In this document: positions 43,091 through 54,286 of the stretch, piece after piece
Position numbering within the stretch: the stretch's first letter is position 1
How the letters are laid out: every line of letters starts with the position of its first letter
Origin: Brachypterus glaber
Taxonomy: Eukaryota; Arthropoda; Insecta; Coleoptera; Kateretidae
Direction: 5' to 3'
Assembly: GCA_958510825.1 (NCBI GenBank)
Contig: OY294044.1
Coordinates: forward strand, 68,676,357-68,740,356
DNA length: 64,000 nucleotides
Notes under the pieces: model-generated
Told to the model about the DNA's origin: nothing
Database searches by the model: none
The model's input: only the letters and a program-made list of their open reading frames with translations
Translations under genes and position numbers: made by a program

Positions 43091-44920
43091 TGTTTTTGAA
43101 TGTCTGAAAAATATGTTTTTCTCATTCATCGTTTCATGAGCTTTTCATTGGTGTGAATTTTCGCTTTTTCAATGGTTGTGTTCATAAGAAAAGAAAAATA
43201 CCAGTGAGTACTTTGAGATTTGAGAAAATTAGAAAAGCAACAAGTTTTTTCCCTGCATCAGAATGTTTCTTTTCCTTAAAACGAAAAAGTGTTAGAACGC
43301 CAAACTTTTGACTCTTGAACATAATTAATGTGAGCTTACTAAAGCTTTAGCTTACAATACCATACCGTGCCAAGTTTTAATCTTCACCAAGGCACGGTTA
43401 CAAGTTATAGCGATAATGGTAAATAAAGTTCATAAACCAGTCGTAATGAACCCATTTTATTTTAAACGATTCAAAACAAAGATTTATTATTTGCAGAAGG
43501 ATTGTATAACTAATTATTCAGAAAATACTATGTAGCATAAATAATGTTAAAAAGTTCAAAAGTTGTGGAAAGTCTGGTATTTTTAATATTTTTCCTACGC
43601 TATTTTTCTGTTAGATATTATCGGTATTATTTTCAGGTTTAAACGATATTAGTACCTGGTTATCAACCAATGCTTCACAAGGTATTTTTTTAACGAAGAA
43701 GACTTTCCTTAAAGCTCTCTTTCAAGAGTGCTGGTCTTAAGACATATGAAACCTTCAACCGAATATACATTATATGTATATGTAAATACTTTAAATATTG
43801 TGGGTATTTAGTGTTAAGATTTAATATATAATTATATCTTAAATCAGCTCGATTATAATCGAGCTGAAGTACACACACAAACATTATGGAAAATGTGTCC
43901 TATTCAATTCGAAATCCAAATTGTGGATATTTTTTTGATATTATTTTGTCTCCATCTGAAAAGCTAAAAATTATTATAAATAAACAACTCTTCAACCACC
44001 TTCTTTCCAGGAACTATTTATACCACCAAAAGGTTGGAAAACTCCTGCAATCTGGTGGAAGTGGAAGTAGAAAACCTGATAGAAGTTTGCAAGCTTGTAA
44101 CTGTGACGCAAATTGTGTTAATTGAGCTGCTACACACAGAGAATTGATTACTAAAAACAAAAACATACTTACTATTTCAGGGTGCCCAGAGATCAGGGAA
44201 AAGTCAGGGAATTTAATAAACTGTAGACATTCAGGAAAAATTCAGGGACGTTGAAAAAACTCTGGTCTATGTAATAAATTATTACTAAAACAAATGTACA
44301 AGAAAGTTCAACCATCGACCCATTTTACAGAAAAAAGTAACAAAAATTAAAAAAATCCAAACAAAAACAAATCATGTTTCAATTTTTAGCGCATATTGGT
44401 TTTAATAACTTTTTTTGTGTTCATACTAAAATAAGGAAAACTTTTAAATTTTGATTAGGGAAATCAGGGAAATATAATTAAAATGTTAATAATTTCTTGG
44501 AAACGAGTACTATTATTGACATATTGATTATTTTTAGTTAAAAGTATTTTAATACTTGCCACAAGTATCTAACAAAAGTATCAGAAATACTTTACACTAG
44601 ATATTTTTCTTTGTATGTATAACTTTTACAAAGCCGTTCAAAAAAAATACCTTAAATTTGGCAAGAATATCATTCATAAATCTGAGATTACTAATCTCCC
44701 TAAATACAATTTATTTATTTATTCAATAAAGTATTTATATTTATCAAAACATTTAAAATTTATAGAAGCTTAATCTTTGTTCCTAAAAATACCTTGAACT
44801 AAAATAACTAAAAATTGTTATATATATTTATTTATTTGATTTTTTCACTAAGCAACAATATTCATGGACAAATTTATTTTTACTTGTAACTAATTAGGAG
44901 TGCCCAAGATACTTTTTTAA
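43091..44920. other. Unannotated, with short dyads
   Basis: CAGCTCGATTATAATCGAGCTG at 43845-43866 is a perfect dyad. AGTCAGGGAATTTAAT, AATTCAGGGACGTTGAA, AAATCAGGGAAATATAA (44205-44475) form a loose repetition. A splice-acceptor-like TTCTTTCCAG sits at 44001-44010. The 79-codon frame 43886-44125 shows no domain I know. Confidence 0.4.
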
Positions 44921-44959
44921 TGCTTTAGTTTTTTTTTTCGTAGCGATACCTTAAGGTTA

Positions 44960-45085
44960 GTTTGCACAATAATTAACACTAAACTAAGAATTTAACCAGC
45001 TAAATGAAATGTATTAATCTGACATTTCATTGGTCAAAATTTGACCGTCAAATTCTTAGTTTAGCGTTAACTATTGGGTAAATCA
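44960..45085. repeat. ACTAAACTAAGAATTTAACCA palindrome
   Basis: CAATAATTAACACTAAACTA, AGAATTTAACCA faces TTGACCGTCAAATTCTTAGT, TTAGCGTTAACTATTG. A single arm of the same family is at 2574-2635. Confidence 0.85.
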
Positions 45086-45578
45086 ACATTTAGGAATTTT
45101 TATTTAGCATTTTTATGATTAGTAATCATTGATTACTCATTCAATTTATAGATTTATCAGTCTGAATACTTTAGAATACTTGAATATAATAGCTTAAAGT
45201 TTACTATATCGAGTATATGAGTTATCTTGATATATCCATTCCCGAGGGGCGATTCACTTGTCGAAAAATGTTCACCTACTTCTAATTTTTGGAAGTACTT
45301 CCAATTTTTTTCAAGCACTTCTAAGTTTTTCATTAACTTTTAGGTTCAAAAAATGCGTTTGTCGCCTCTGAAAATTTTTTTAAAGCTTTGCCCGGACAGA
45401 AATTTTGATGACTAAAAGGTTTTCGCCTCTGAAAGCTTTACCCCTAATACAAATTAAAAAAAATCCATTAAAAAATAAAATTTATAAAAAATTTAAGAAA
45501 ATAATAGAAATGTTCTAACCAATTAAAAAAAAAATCTATTCATAAACAAAGCAGATTTTTAATACAATATAAAAATAG
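45086..45578. other. Unannotated AT-rich sequence
   Basis: Contains a twofold repetition of TTCGCCTCTGAAA with AAAGCTTT(A/G)CCC (45360-45445). No gene. Confidence 0.35.
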
Positions 45579-45614
45579 TATATTACATAACTAGTATAGT
45601 AGTATAGTGCACGG

Positions 45615-46205
45615 TGCGGTTTTGGAGGTAATTTACGAACTCGGACCGTCACTAAGTTTTTTTTGATAATCTTGTTATTTATGACATAACTAAAGATTTA
45701 AGACCAAAAATTAAAAAATCTGACGGTTAGTTTTTTTTTAATTGTCAATTTATATATTTATATTTATTTGACACAATCCACCTTTATTTTAAGGTAATAA
45801 CTTGTGAAAAGTATATTTGACGTATCAATGTAAAACAAGCCTACTTGTATAATTTTCAAATAAATGAAAAATAATTTAATGCTTTTTTAGGTTGAATTCT
45901 AGATTTAATCACGTATTGTGACAAAACGGCAAAAGATATAAAAAAACTGGTAAATACATTTTTATAGAGAATTAAGTAGTCTTTATTCTTATGAAAAAAT
46001 AAATATTATATATCAATAAAATTTTGAGTTATAAGGGGATAATTAAGTTAGTGCACTTTTTTTTAATAAATTGACAATTAAAAAAAAAACTAACCGTCAG
46101 ATTTTTTAATTTTTGGCCTTAAATCCTTAGTTATGTCATAAATATCAAGATTATCAAAAAAAAATTAGTGACGGTCCGAGTTCGTAAATTACCTCCAAAA
46201 CCGCA
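45615..46205. repeat. TGCGGTTTTGGAGG palindrome (591 bp), arms about 130 bp
   Basis: TGCGGTTTTGGAGGTAATTT, ACGAACTCGGACCGTCACT and AAATCTGACGGTTAG are mirrored at 46075-46205. It interrupts the head of the surrounding element, as seen by comparison with 33940. No clear target duplication. Confidence 0.93.
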
Positions 46206-46930
46206 GTGTGAGTGTGGAAAGTGACATTTTTCACGCGAGTGGGAAGGTTTACGAACGAGTCAGGCGAGTGAGGAAACTCCACGAGTGTAAGAAATACACT
46301 TTCCAACGACTTATGTACACTATTTTTCCTACGGTCCCGAAAAAACATAAAGTTTCTTAATTTAATATTTTCTAATTTTTATGATTTATTTCGAGAATTT
46401 TTGAGAAAATCAAAGCACAAAATAGCATACAAATTTATATATAGGTTTGTTTTTTGGGACTGCACTTTTTTGCACTGACGTACATTTTTCATCCAACCAA
46501 ATAAGTACTGAATTTGTTCCTTAATTTTTAAACATGACAAATAATGTGTTCAACTGTAAAGTGCAAAAGTGCAAGAACCAACGAACATATATGTAGGTAT
46601 ACCTTATGTATGTCAGACAGGAAATATCATTTTTATTTACCTTTAGTTTTCTTGGTTTTATATTTATTACAATATATTATTAGCTGTTTAATGGGTTGCC
46701 TACAAGCGCAAATCAAGGCAAACTTAACAGTTTGTTAATTCAGTTAGATTTCTGTGGATATGGCAGCTGCCATATAATACAATAAAATTGTACTGTTTTA
46801 CATTTCATAAGGAAAAGGCCGTGTATTTTGATGTTTTTTATAAAGGTAATTAAATTACAAATTAAGTAATTTTTATAAAATCTAGACATTAATAAAACAT
46901 CTCTAGTTATATTGGTCAAAATAGTAATAA

Positions 46931-47000
46931 TATTCTTTTTTTTATATTCTTTTTTTTATATTCTTTTTTATTCTATTCTTTTTTATATTCTTTTTTTTAT
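46931..47000 (+). repeat. (TTCTTTTTTTTATA)n microsatellite
   Basis: Five to six imperfect 13-16 bp T-rich units, absent from copy 1 of the host repeat. Confidence 0.85.
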
Positions 47001-47370
47001 CACGCACAAGCGAAAGCTTTCTGTGATTATATGGTTTATTGTTAATAATAGATGTATAATGTAAAATAATAATTTAAACAATAAACTCTTAGTTTTTACT
47101 TTTTGACATGAAAAACAGATATGTTTGGATTAAAAACATAAAAAATATCAAAAAAAGGCTGTCATGAAAGGTAAAAAATGCCATACAGAACGAGGCAAGT
47201 AAAATTCGTAGAATTTACAACGTAAATGTCTATATAAACTTAGGCAAACCTTCATACACAAATATCAAACTAGGCTGATATAAAAATATCAAACTAGTGT
47301 GATATGAGGCGTTTTCTAAAGAACAAAAGAGAGCTAAATGTCAATTTTAAAGGGGGTCGTAGGAAAAATC

Positions 47371-48010
47371 TGTATGCGTACGAGATAAATAAAATTATAT
47401 TTTAGAAAGTATATCGAGGGGAAACGCAATAAACTATCTACTGTGGAAATATACTACGGACTGCGAAGGATTAAATATCTTCACGGCTGGTTTATTTAAA
47501 TTATACCTTTTATTTTACTCGTGGCTTTGTTTAAAGCTTGGGTTCAAAAACTTCATTATTTCACATGTTTTCTTGAAAGTCGAATTCCTGATTTTGTATG
47601 TTTACACAATCCCAAAATATTATAACATAATGTTTAGTTTTTAAAATAGCGTGTTTTAACATTATTTATGGTTAGTAAAATTTTATTATCCACCAAAGTT
47701 GAATTTAATGCTTATATCAAGGCTTAAGCATTTTTTCTAAAATAAATTTATTTTTATACAATATAACATAATATTTTACCAGTTCTAAACCCACCGTTAG
47801 TACTGTAGGCGACTTTTTCCCAGGAAATAGTAAAATTATTAATAACTGTGAAAAATGTATTCATTTATATTTATCAAGTGTTTTTTTTTTGGTTTACCTA
47901 CTGTATTGTTTCTATTCATGGAAGCAAGAAGCTCAAATTTGGGTATATCGCAGAACAAAAACAGTTTGACTACATTTTCCCTGGTCCTTGGTAATTAACC
48001 CGCTCACTTC
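47371..48010. other. Unannotated; one CGAAG..CACGGC motif
   Basis: GACTGCGAAGGATTAAATAT and CTTCACGGCTGG at 47459-47490 is a variant of the motif also at 18449, 20947 and (inverted) 54287. No gene. Confidence 0.35.
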
Positions 48011-48203
48011 AGTAATACATAGTGTTTCAGAAGGTTTCATATATTTGTAAATGTAATAATATCTGATGCACGGTACTTATAAGTTATTTATTTACAAAAG
48101 GAGACATATGGGAAATTATTTCTTAAAAATTATATTATCAAGATGTTTTCCGTTGCGTCGGATTGTTTGGTTTTTCCAAAAAACTACTGTACCATAGAAA
48201 TAA

Positions 48204-48369
48204 AGCGCTCTGAATTGACAGTTACGGCGCTGCCTCTCGCTTCCTCAAAAAAGTACGGTCCGATGATGCTTTAAGACGATAGGTTGCACTGTCTTCTGAA
48301 AGCATCATTGAACCGTAGTTTTTTGAGGTTGTGGGAGGCAGGGCCGTTAACTGTTAATTCAGAGTGTTA
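48204..48369. repeat. CTCTGAATTGACAGTTACGG palindrome
   Basis: CTCTGAATTGACAGTTACGG, CGCTGCCTC faces GAGGCAGGGCCGTTAACTGT, TAATTCAGAG. TTTTTTGAGG/CCTCAAAAAA and GATGATGCTTT/AAAGCATCAT pair further in. It abuts the 5' side of the transposase remnant. Confidence 0.92.
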
Positions 48370-48380
48370 TACATATTGCT

Positions 48381-48731
48381 ATGGTACAGCAGTTTTTTGA
48401 AATAGAACTTCGTCAGCGGCCAGATTACAACCTTGACAGTTGGTTTCAACAAGATGGGGCAACCTGCCACCCAACGAACGCTTCCATTGCTGCAGTCCAC
48501 GAGATGTTTCCCGGACGCGTAATTTCTAGACGGGGTGACATTAATTGGCCCCCACGGAGCCCCGACTTATCGCCCACCAGACCTTTTTTTATGGGGATTC
48601 CTTAAATTTTAAAAAGTAAGGTATACGAAAATCCCCCATACGAAAATCCCCCATCTACTATTGAACGGTTGAAGAGGAATATCGAGGAGCAAATTGCTAT
48701 TATAACCCCCGATCTACTTTAACGAGTAGAG
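48381..48731 (+). pseudogene. Mariner-family transposase fragment (frameshifted)
   Basis: The first 60 or so codons match the catalytic part of insect mariner-like DDE/DDD transposases, with WFQQDGATCH (holding the second catalytic Asp) followed by RVISRRGDINWPPRSPDLSP. In the family the next residues hold the third catalytic acid followed by FFLWG. Here a single-base frameshift near 48577-48587 turns the frame into TRPFFMG and a stop at 48603. The alternative frame continues with LFLWGFLK and, from 48615, SKVYENPP with the ENPP segment duplicated (15-bp direct repeat), then STIERLKRNIEEQ. It ends at an in-frame TAA at 48720 where a Gln codon is expected. The N-terminal DNA-binding half is missing; a palindrome lies where it should continue. 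The fragment is inactive. Confidence 0.9.
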
Positions 48732-48732
48732 T

Positions 48733-48893
48733 AAAGACGCCTAATTTCGTACGTTTACCCAATTTCGGATAGTAGTGTATCTAAGATACTATCTGCAGAG
48801 GTAAACAGAAACCTACTTTTGGCTTTTTACCTCTGCAGATAGTATCTTACATACACTACTATCCGAAATTTGGAAACCGCCCGAAATTAGGCG
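48733..48893. repeat. AGACGCCTAATTTCG palindrome, near-perfect (161 bp)
   Basis: AGACGCCTAATTTCG, TTTCGGATAGTAGTGTAT and GATACTATCTGCAGAGGTAA pair with the reverse complement ending at 48893 around a 19-nt loop. It lies directly after the transposase remnant. Confidence 0.95.
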
Positions 48894-49119
48894 TCTTTCT
48901 TCTATTCATCCATGTGCGCAGAGTATTCGAAGAGTGCCAGTGACGCGTCGCGATGCAACGAAACACACCTAGATAATATAATTTTTAAGAAATAATTTCC
49001 CATATTTCTCCTTTTGTAAGTTATAAATAAATAACTTATAAGTACCATGTATAAGATATTATTACATTTCCAAATATTTGAAACCTTTTGAGATACCCTG
49101 TATTATTAACTAAACTCGT

Positions 49120-49290
49120 TTTTTGTCATTAAGGTGTACATAACAAAGAAATAAATGAAAAATAAACCCCGCTTAAACAAAAAAATTCGGACCCCAAATA
49201 TTTTTATACATAAATTCCGAGATATACTTTTATAAGAAGCTTAGTTCGAATCAATTCTTATTTTTTTAACCTCGTTTCTGAACCACCCTG
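49120..49290. repeat. Single end of a CAGGGTGGTTCAG MITE
   Basis: AACCTCGTTTCTGAACCACC, CTG then TA at 49290 has the form of an element end. ACTAAACTCGTTTTTTGTCA at 49117 may be the degraded partner. Confidence 0.4.
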
Positions 49291-49299
49291 TATACAGAA

Positions 49300-50260
49300 A
49301 ATAAAATATTGAAATACATGTGAAATTAATATTTTTTTAATACGTAAATATTAGAACGATATTTGATATTTTTGTTTGCGTTTTGAGATTTCTGTATAAA
49401 TATGGCTGGTTTTGAGTTTATTTTTACTAAACAATTGATAAAAGGTCAACATTTTTAGTGATAATATTAATAATATTAATTACTTATTTATCTTTACATG
49501 CATCTAAAAAATAAAATGTGTTTTTGTTGACTAAAAGGTGTGATTTCGCTTCCCTTGTTTTGAAAATCCGAGTTTTGATTCAGTAAAATTTTTGATTCAG
49601 GAAAAAAATATACAGAGAAATAGAAATATGGGGCGCACCCGAGGACACATCCATAAATGACGTGATCCCAAATTAGGTCGTTTTGTCGTTCCACTAAATC
49701 AATAATTATAGTTCTCCGCATGAAATAAAGTCTCTGGCCAAAGGAGGAGGAATCATTCGCGCTCTCTTCTTTCCGTCAAAAGCGTTATAAGTCGTGCCTG
49801 CCTGCAACGGCCCTCCCACTTGCACACACATTCCAAACATATTTCCCCTAGCCACAGATACGTGCGTCAAAGTATATTTTTTGGTTAAACACAACCTTAT
49901 TACTGCAGAAAGTCTAATGTTATTAGAAAAACTAGTAATGTTTTTTCATATAACATCAGAAAATATAGCATTTTTTTATATTAAAAACAAATTATTTAAA
50001 TGTTTTTTTAATTAGGTGTCATATTAAACTTTTTGATTCGTTATCATTTTTAAATATTATATGTCTAAATCATAATATGATATATCATCCTTTTCATCCT
50101 GTTATAATTTCCTGTATATTTTTCGCAGCCTTACGGCTATGGCTTCTATAGAAGAGTATGTTACACTGAAAAAACTAGATGAAACGTTGCAAGCACCCTG
50201 TCAAAACATCGGCACTAGTGTACACTAGAGCCATCTAGTTTGCAAATTTCAAACTAGGTG
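49300..50260. other. Low-repeat sequence containing a GC-richer conserved-looking island
   Basis: The block 49722-49882 (CAAAGGAGGAGGAATCATTC, GCGCTCTCTTCTTTCCGTCA, CACTTGCACACACATTCCAA) is clearly richer in G+C than either side and has no partner in the window. A 62-codon minus-strand frame covers it but shows no known domain. I see no transposon ends. Otherwise AT-rich. Confidence 0.4.
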
Positions 50261-50262
50261 TT

Positions 50263-50770
50263 TTGTTTGATTTTAAATTCTGTATCTTTAAAACATTATA
50301 TTCTAGCAAAAAACTGTATATAACATTTTTTATAGGGCTTAAAAAGAGCTTTTATTTAAAATATAATTTTTTGAAATCGGGTTATAAATATGTGAGATAT
50401 GCTAAAAAAACCTTTTTTGACCAATTTAAAATTATCTTTTATATAAGTGCTAAATTAACCAAATACCATAATAATTGCCTTAATTATAAACAAAAAAACG
50501 CTAAAAATAGGAGTTTTGCCCTATTTTTACCCCCTTACCCTTAATCGTTTACCCCAAAATCTAATCAGCTCTTCGGAATACGATAAGAAACAATATGCAA
50601 AAAACCGCAAGTCGATATCTCATATAGAAATGGAGTTAGAGAGTTTACACCCAGATAGACAGACAGATAGACAGACGGACGCAAATTTTTTTTTTACTGA
50701 TTTCGACTCAGAATAGTCTAAAACGTCGAGAAATGTGAAAAAAAAACGTGGTCAATGATTTTGACTTTTC
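50263..50770 (+). repeat. Dispersed repeat fragment ending in GACAGACAGA array
   Basis: TAGGAGTTTTGCCCTATTTT, ACCCCCTTACCC, GATATCTCATATAGAAATGG then CAGATAGACAGACAGATAGA, CAGACGGACG is a succession seen widely in insect dispersed repeats, by memory of the type rather than by a search. The frames 50263-50544 and 50516-50716 have no recognised domain. Confidence 0.45.
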
Positions 50771-50919
50771 GGCGAAGATTTCAATACATCGGCACTCTTA
50801 GTAGCACTAAGTACCGATGTAAAATGTTTCGATACGGATAATCTGCAATTTAATTATCGGCTATCGGTACCAGCACTAAAATTTACGTTAAAATTATATT
50901 TTTGCTAGGACGTTAAAAC

Positions 50920-51135
50920 TGCAAATTTCGCCCAATTTAATACAGTAATTTCAAAATAACTGTAATGGTGTAATTTTAAACCTCCAAATTATGTTGCTAT
51001 CGTAAATTTAAAGGGTAAATTTAAATATTCAGTTAAATTTCCGATAAATTCATAAAACAGTAAAAAATTCGGTTTAAATCATATGAATCTTAAAATTACA
51101 CTCTAATTTTACCGGAATTTTTACAGTGTAAAATA
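50920..51135. repeat. TACAGT-type small MITE
   Basis: AATACAGTAATTTCAAAATA and GTGTAATTTTAAA at the left face TTAAAATTACAC and TTTTTACAGTGTAAAAT at the right. The terminal TTACAGTG is shared in type with 18597 and 40338 elements. Confidence 0.5.
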
Positions 51136-51595
51136 GTACTTTTTAATTTAAAAAACTCAAATAATAATTATTATTAACTATTTATACTTATTGTCTACAG
51201 CAAAATACTCGTATAGTCGGTGACACATTTATAGTAGAATGTTTACATTTAAAACAGATTAATTCGAGACCGGGACCTAATTAAATTTTATTATATTAAA
51301 TACGTACTTATCTTATATCGCTCGATGCACAGAACACAAAACAAATTAAAGCTGGCCCAGTAAATAATTATTGTTACAAATGGCTTGTGGGTGTGGCTAA
51401 ATCTTTTGTAAGATATGATTTGATTGGGTCAAACGTTAACTGGCTAAAATCAGTCCACGTGGATTCGATAAAAATTAGTTAAAATGAGTCTAAAATTATG
51501 CGCTGGACGAACAGTTTGACACGCGCCAGATAAAAATAATCGCTGGTAAAAAAAAAATTCTAATAAGCGACTAATAGATTTCTTAACAATTTTTT
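51136..51595. other. Unannotated AT-rich sequence
   Basis: Nothing recognised. Confidence 0.3.
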
Positions 51596-51998
51596 TTATT
51601 TTGTGACTGTTATAACCTCATAATCACACGCATTTTGCGTTTTCTTATAGACCCATAAGAGTTTGGAGTTTATACTTTTTTTTTTTTTGGGTTTGCAACA
51701 GGATCCTGTCGACAAATAAATGACGTCTTCCGTACAAATGTCAACATCGCTTTTTAGTTTAGTTTTCTACGAAATGTTGTTTTAAGTTAATTTTATGGCT
51801 TGGTTAAAATTATAGCTTGGTTACTTGCAGTGAAAAAGAGAAAGAAGAGCTGACTAAAAAAGATATCAAAATATCGTTTGTTCTTTGAATTTTAAACATT
51901 GCGAAAATTGTAATGTCATCCCAAAACAAAAATCCCTGAATAAGTCGTCATTTAAATGTAAGTTTTTTTTTAATTTTAGAGAAAAATAGAAAAAATTG

Positions 51999-52196
51999 TA
52001 TAAAGCACTCGTCTCATAACACATTGTTAGCGCACGAGTACAAGTTTAGAAAACGTGCCGCTTGCGGATCGTTTTCTAAGGTACTAGTATTTTTAGCGCA
52101 CGAGTACAAGTTTAGAAAACAAGCCGCTTGCGGCGAGTTTTCTAAAGTACTAGTGCGCTAAAAAGGGTGTTATGAAACTAGTTCTTTAATATACTA
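51999..52196. repeat. TTTTTAGCGCACGAGTAC palindrome, copy 1 (internally duplicated)
   Basis: TAGCGCACGAGTACAAGTTT and AGAAAAC.AGCCGCTTGCGG appear twice in tandem, then TTTTCTAAAGTACTAGTGCG, CTAAAAA closes the hairpin. Outer flanks GTTATGAAACTAGT... and AATATACTATT. Confidence 0.9.
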
Positions 52197-52511
52197 TTAA
52201 AAACATCCGTTGTCAAAATTCAAGAATTAAAAAGTCCAGGACATCGAAGTTTTTCAAGAAAAATTATGTTCGTTATGATGTAAAATGAAGTAGATATAAA
52301 AATAAACTGTAGATTTATTTGGTTTACAAAAGCTGTTTTTTTTATAAGACGCAGCCTTTTTAATATTACTTAATTGTGCACATGGTATGTGATGAAACAG
52401 CTTATGTCAACAAAGTAATATCGTAAGAGTTTAAAGTAATCAGATATTTAACAAGATATTATAAACAAAACAATCCAGTAAAAAAAAAGACAGATTGCAA
52501 TATATTTATTT

Positions 52512-52660
52512 AATAGTATATTAAAGTACTAGTTTCATAACATACGTTTTTAGCGCACGAGTACAAGTTTAGAAAACGAGCCGCTTGCGGTGAGTTTTCT
52601 AATGTACTAGTGCGCTAAAAACGTGTTATAAAACGAGTGTTTTATACAATTTTTTCTATT
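52512..52660. repeat. TTTTTAGCGCACGAGTAC palindrome, copy 2
   Basis: AATAGTATATTAAAGTACTA, TTTTTAGCGCACGAGTACAA, GCCGCTTGCGG and TACTAGTGCGCTAAAAA in order. Confidence 0.92.
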
Positions 52661-53162
52661 TTGCTCTAAAATTTTTAAAAACTTACATATAAATTGATGA
52701 CTGATTTAGGGATTTTTGTTTCGAATTGGCATTACAGTTTTCACCATGTTTAAAATTCTAAGAACGAATATTATTTTGATATATTTTATAGTCATTTCTT
52801 CTCTTTTCCACTGCAAGTAACCAAGCCACAATTTAACACGGTAAAACATGATCTAAACACAAAATTTTGTAGAAAATTAAACTTTAAACCGACGTTCACA
52901 ATTGCACGGCAAACGTCAAGAAAACCCAACCCAAAAGAAAAAAAGTAGAGCCCTCTTATGGGCCTATAAGAACACACAAAATGCATGTGATTATGAGCTT
53001 ATAAGAGTCGCAAAATAGAAAAATATTTTTATGATATAGAATTACCCATAGTAAGTGCGCTGTGGTTGGAGGGCGGCACACGATTTGGTCAACTGCCATT
53101 CGCCAAAAACCAATTCATGCAAAAAAAATAGGGTGTCTTCTCGTTTTATGTGAAATAAAATA

Positions 53163-54087
53163 ATAGTATATTAAAGTACTAGTTTCATAACACCCGTTGT
53201 TAACGCACGAGTACGAGTTTAGAAAACGAGCCGCATGCGGCGACTTTTCTAAAGTACTAGTGCGCTAAAAACGTGTTATGAAACGAGTGCTTTATACAAT
53301 TTTTTCTATTTTGCTCTAAAATTTAAAAAAAGCTTACATTTAAATTGATGACCGATTTAGGGATTTTTGTTTTGGGTTGGCATTACAATTTTCGCTATGT
53401 TTGAAATTCTTAGAACTTCTCTTTTTCGCTTGGTTGCCAAGCCAAGCCACAATTTTTACTAAGTAAAAATTAACTTAAAACACAACTTAAAACTAAACTC
53501 AAAAGCGGTGTTGATATTTGCACAGAAAACGCCAAGCGATTGTCTTTTGTCCTGTATTGCCAACCCAAAAAAAGTACAAACCTCTTATAGGCCTACACGG
53601 AAAGAAATTAGTGGGCTCTGCGCTATACATTATAAGATATTTGGTAACAGTGGCAAATTATAGTGATTTAAGCTATAGATTATAAGGGACACAATAACTA
53701 ATAATGTTAAAAATAAATTGGAAACGATTATATATATTACAGACACGATTATATTTATTACAGGCACTATTATAAATTTACAGAAATTTTATTATATTAT
53801 AAAAATTATTAGCACGGACAATAATTAAATCTATTTAAGCTATAAATGCCATACTATTTGTTATATTTTATTATTCACTAAACAATTAAAGTATTTCATA
53901 TAAATTTTTACACTGACTGCCATAATTGTAAGAGAAAGCCTTGTATTTATATAATAAGCGATTATAATTTGCTTGGTATGTGTGTTATAGCGCTCCTAGC
54001 TATAATTTTTTTTTTCCGTGTATAAGATCACGCAAAATGCGTGTGATTCTGAGCTTATAAGAGTCGCAAAATAGAAAAAATCTGTTA
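53163..54087 (+). repeat. Extra right half of the long inverted repeat
   Basis: Repeats 52512-53026 in direct orientation: the AGCGCAC palindrome (53163-53312), GATTTTTGTTTTGGGTTGGC, CCAAGCCAAGCCACAA, AACCCAAAAAAAG, and TGATTCTGAGCTTATAAGAG at the end. A CACGGAAA MITE interrupts it at 53596-54020. Confidence 0.9.
53596..54020. mobile_element. CACGGAAA MITE (425 bp), TA target duplication with empty site
   Basis: CACGGAAAGAAATTAGTGGG at the left and TTTTTTTTTCCGTG at the right, between GGCCTA and TATAAGATCACGC. The paralogous locus at 52962 reads GGCCTATAAGAACAC without the insert, confirming one TA as the target. The interior contains ATTATAA runs; no frame. Confidence 0.93.
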
Positions 54088-54286
54088 AATAAATTTTACT
54101 TAATAAATAATAATAATATAATTTTATACAATTCGTTCACCTTTGGTGCAAAATATTTACCAAATATGGAATTGGCAACAGACATAAAATTTCGTAACCA
54201 TGAAACGCAACGATTTTAAACCCAAACATGGCGCGCGTTCAAATATTGAATTAAATAGGAAAACGACAGGTAATAAATGGTAATAA

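Larger units (their letters stand above)
45580..47370 (+). repeat. TATTACATAACTAGT element, copy 2, with insertions
   Basis: Homologous to 33926-34766 but carrying a palindrome (45615-46205) in its head, about 130 bp of extra sequence at 46443-46575 (GACTGCACTTTTTTGCACTG, CAAAAGTGCAAGAACC), and about 170 bp around a TTCTTTTTTTTATA array at 46930-47100. Confidence 0.8.
48018..49100. mobile_element. Mariner/Tc1-type element relic, TA target duplication
   Basis: TIRs CATAGTGTTTCAGAAGGTTT at the left and AAACCTTTTGAGATACCCTG at the right abut TA. The terminal repeats pair for about 120 bp (TACTTATAAGTTATTTATTT, GAAATTATTTCTTAAAAATT). Between them lie a degenerate transposase fragment and two unrelated palindromes, 48204-48369 and 48733-48893, one on each side of the coding remnant. 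At 1.08 kb with most of the transposase gone, it cannot be autonomous. Confidence 0.9.
51596..53026. repeat. Long inverted repeat, arms about 500-600 bp
   Basis: Left-arm phrases CATAATCACACGCATTTTGC, CATAAGAGTTTGGAG, GCTTGGTTACTTGCAGTG, TTGTAATGTCATCCCAAAAC, AAAAATAGAAAAAATTGTAT recur in reverse complement and reverse order to 53026. Both arms end inward at AGCGCAC palindromes (51999-52196 and 52514-52660). The 310-bp centre is unique. Confidence 0.9.

Noticed and set aside
50640..50680. GACAGACAGA array as a microsatellite of interest
   Set aside because: Short, imperfect and part of a common type of insect dispersed repeat.
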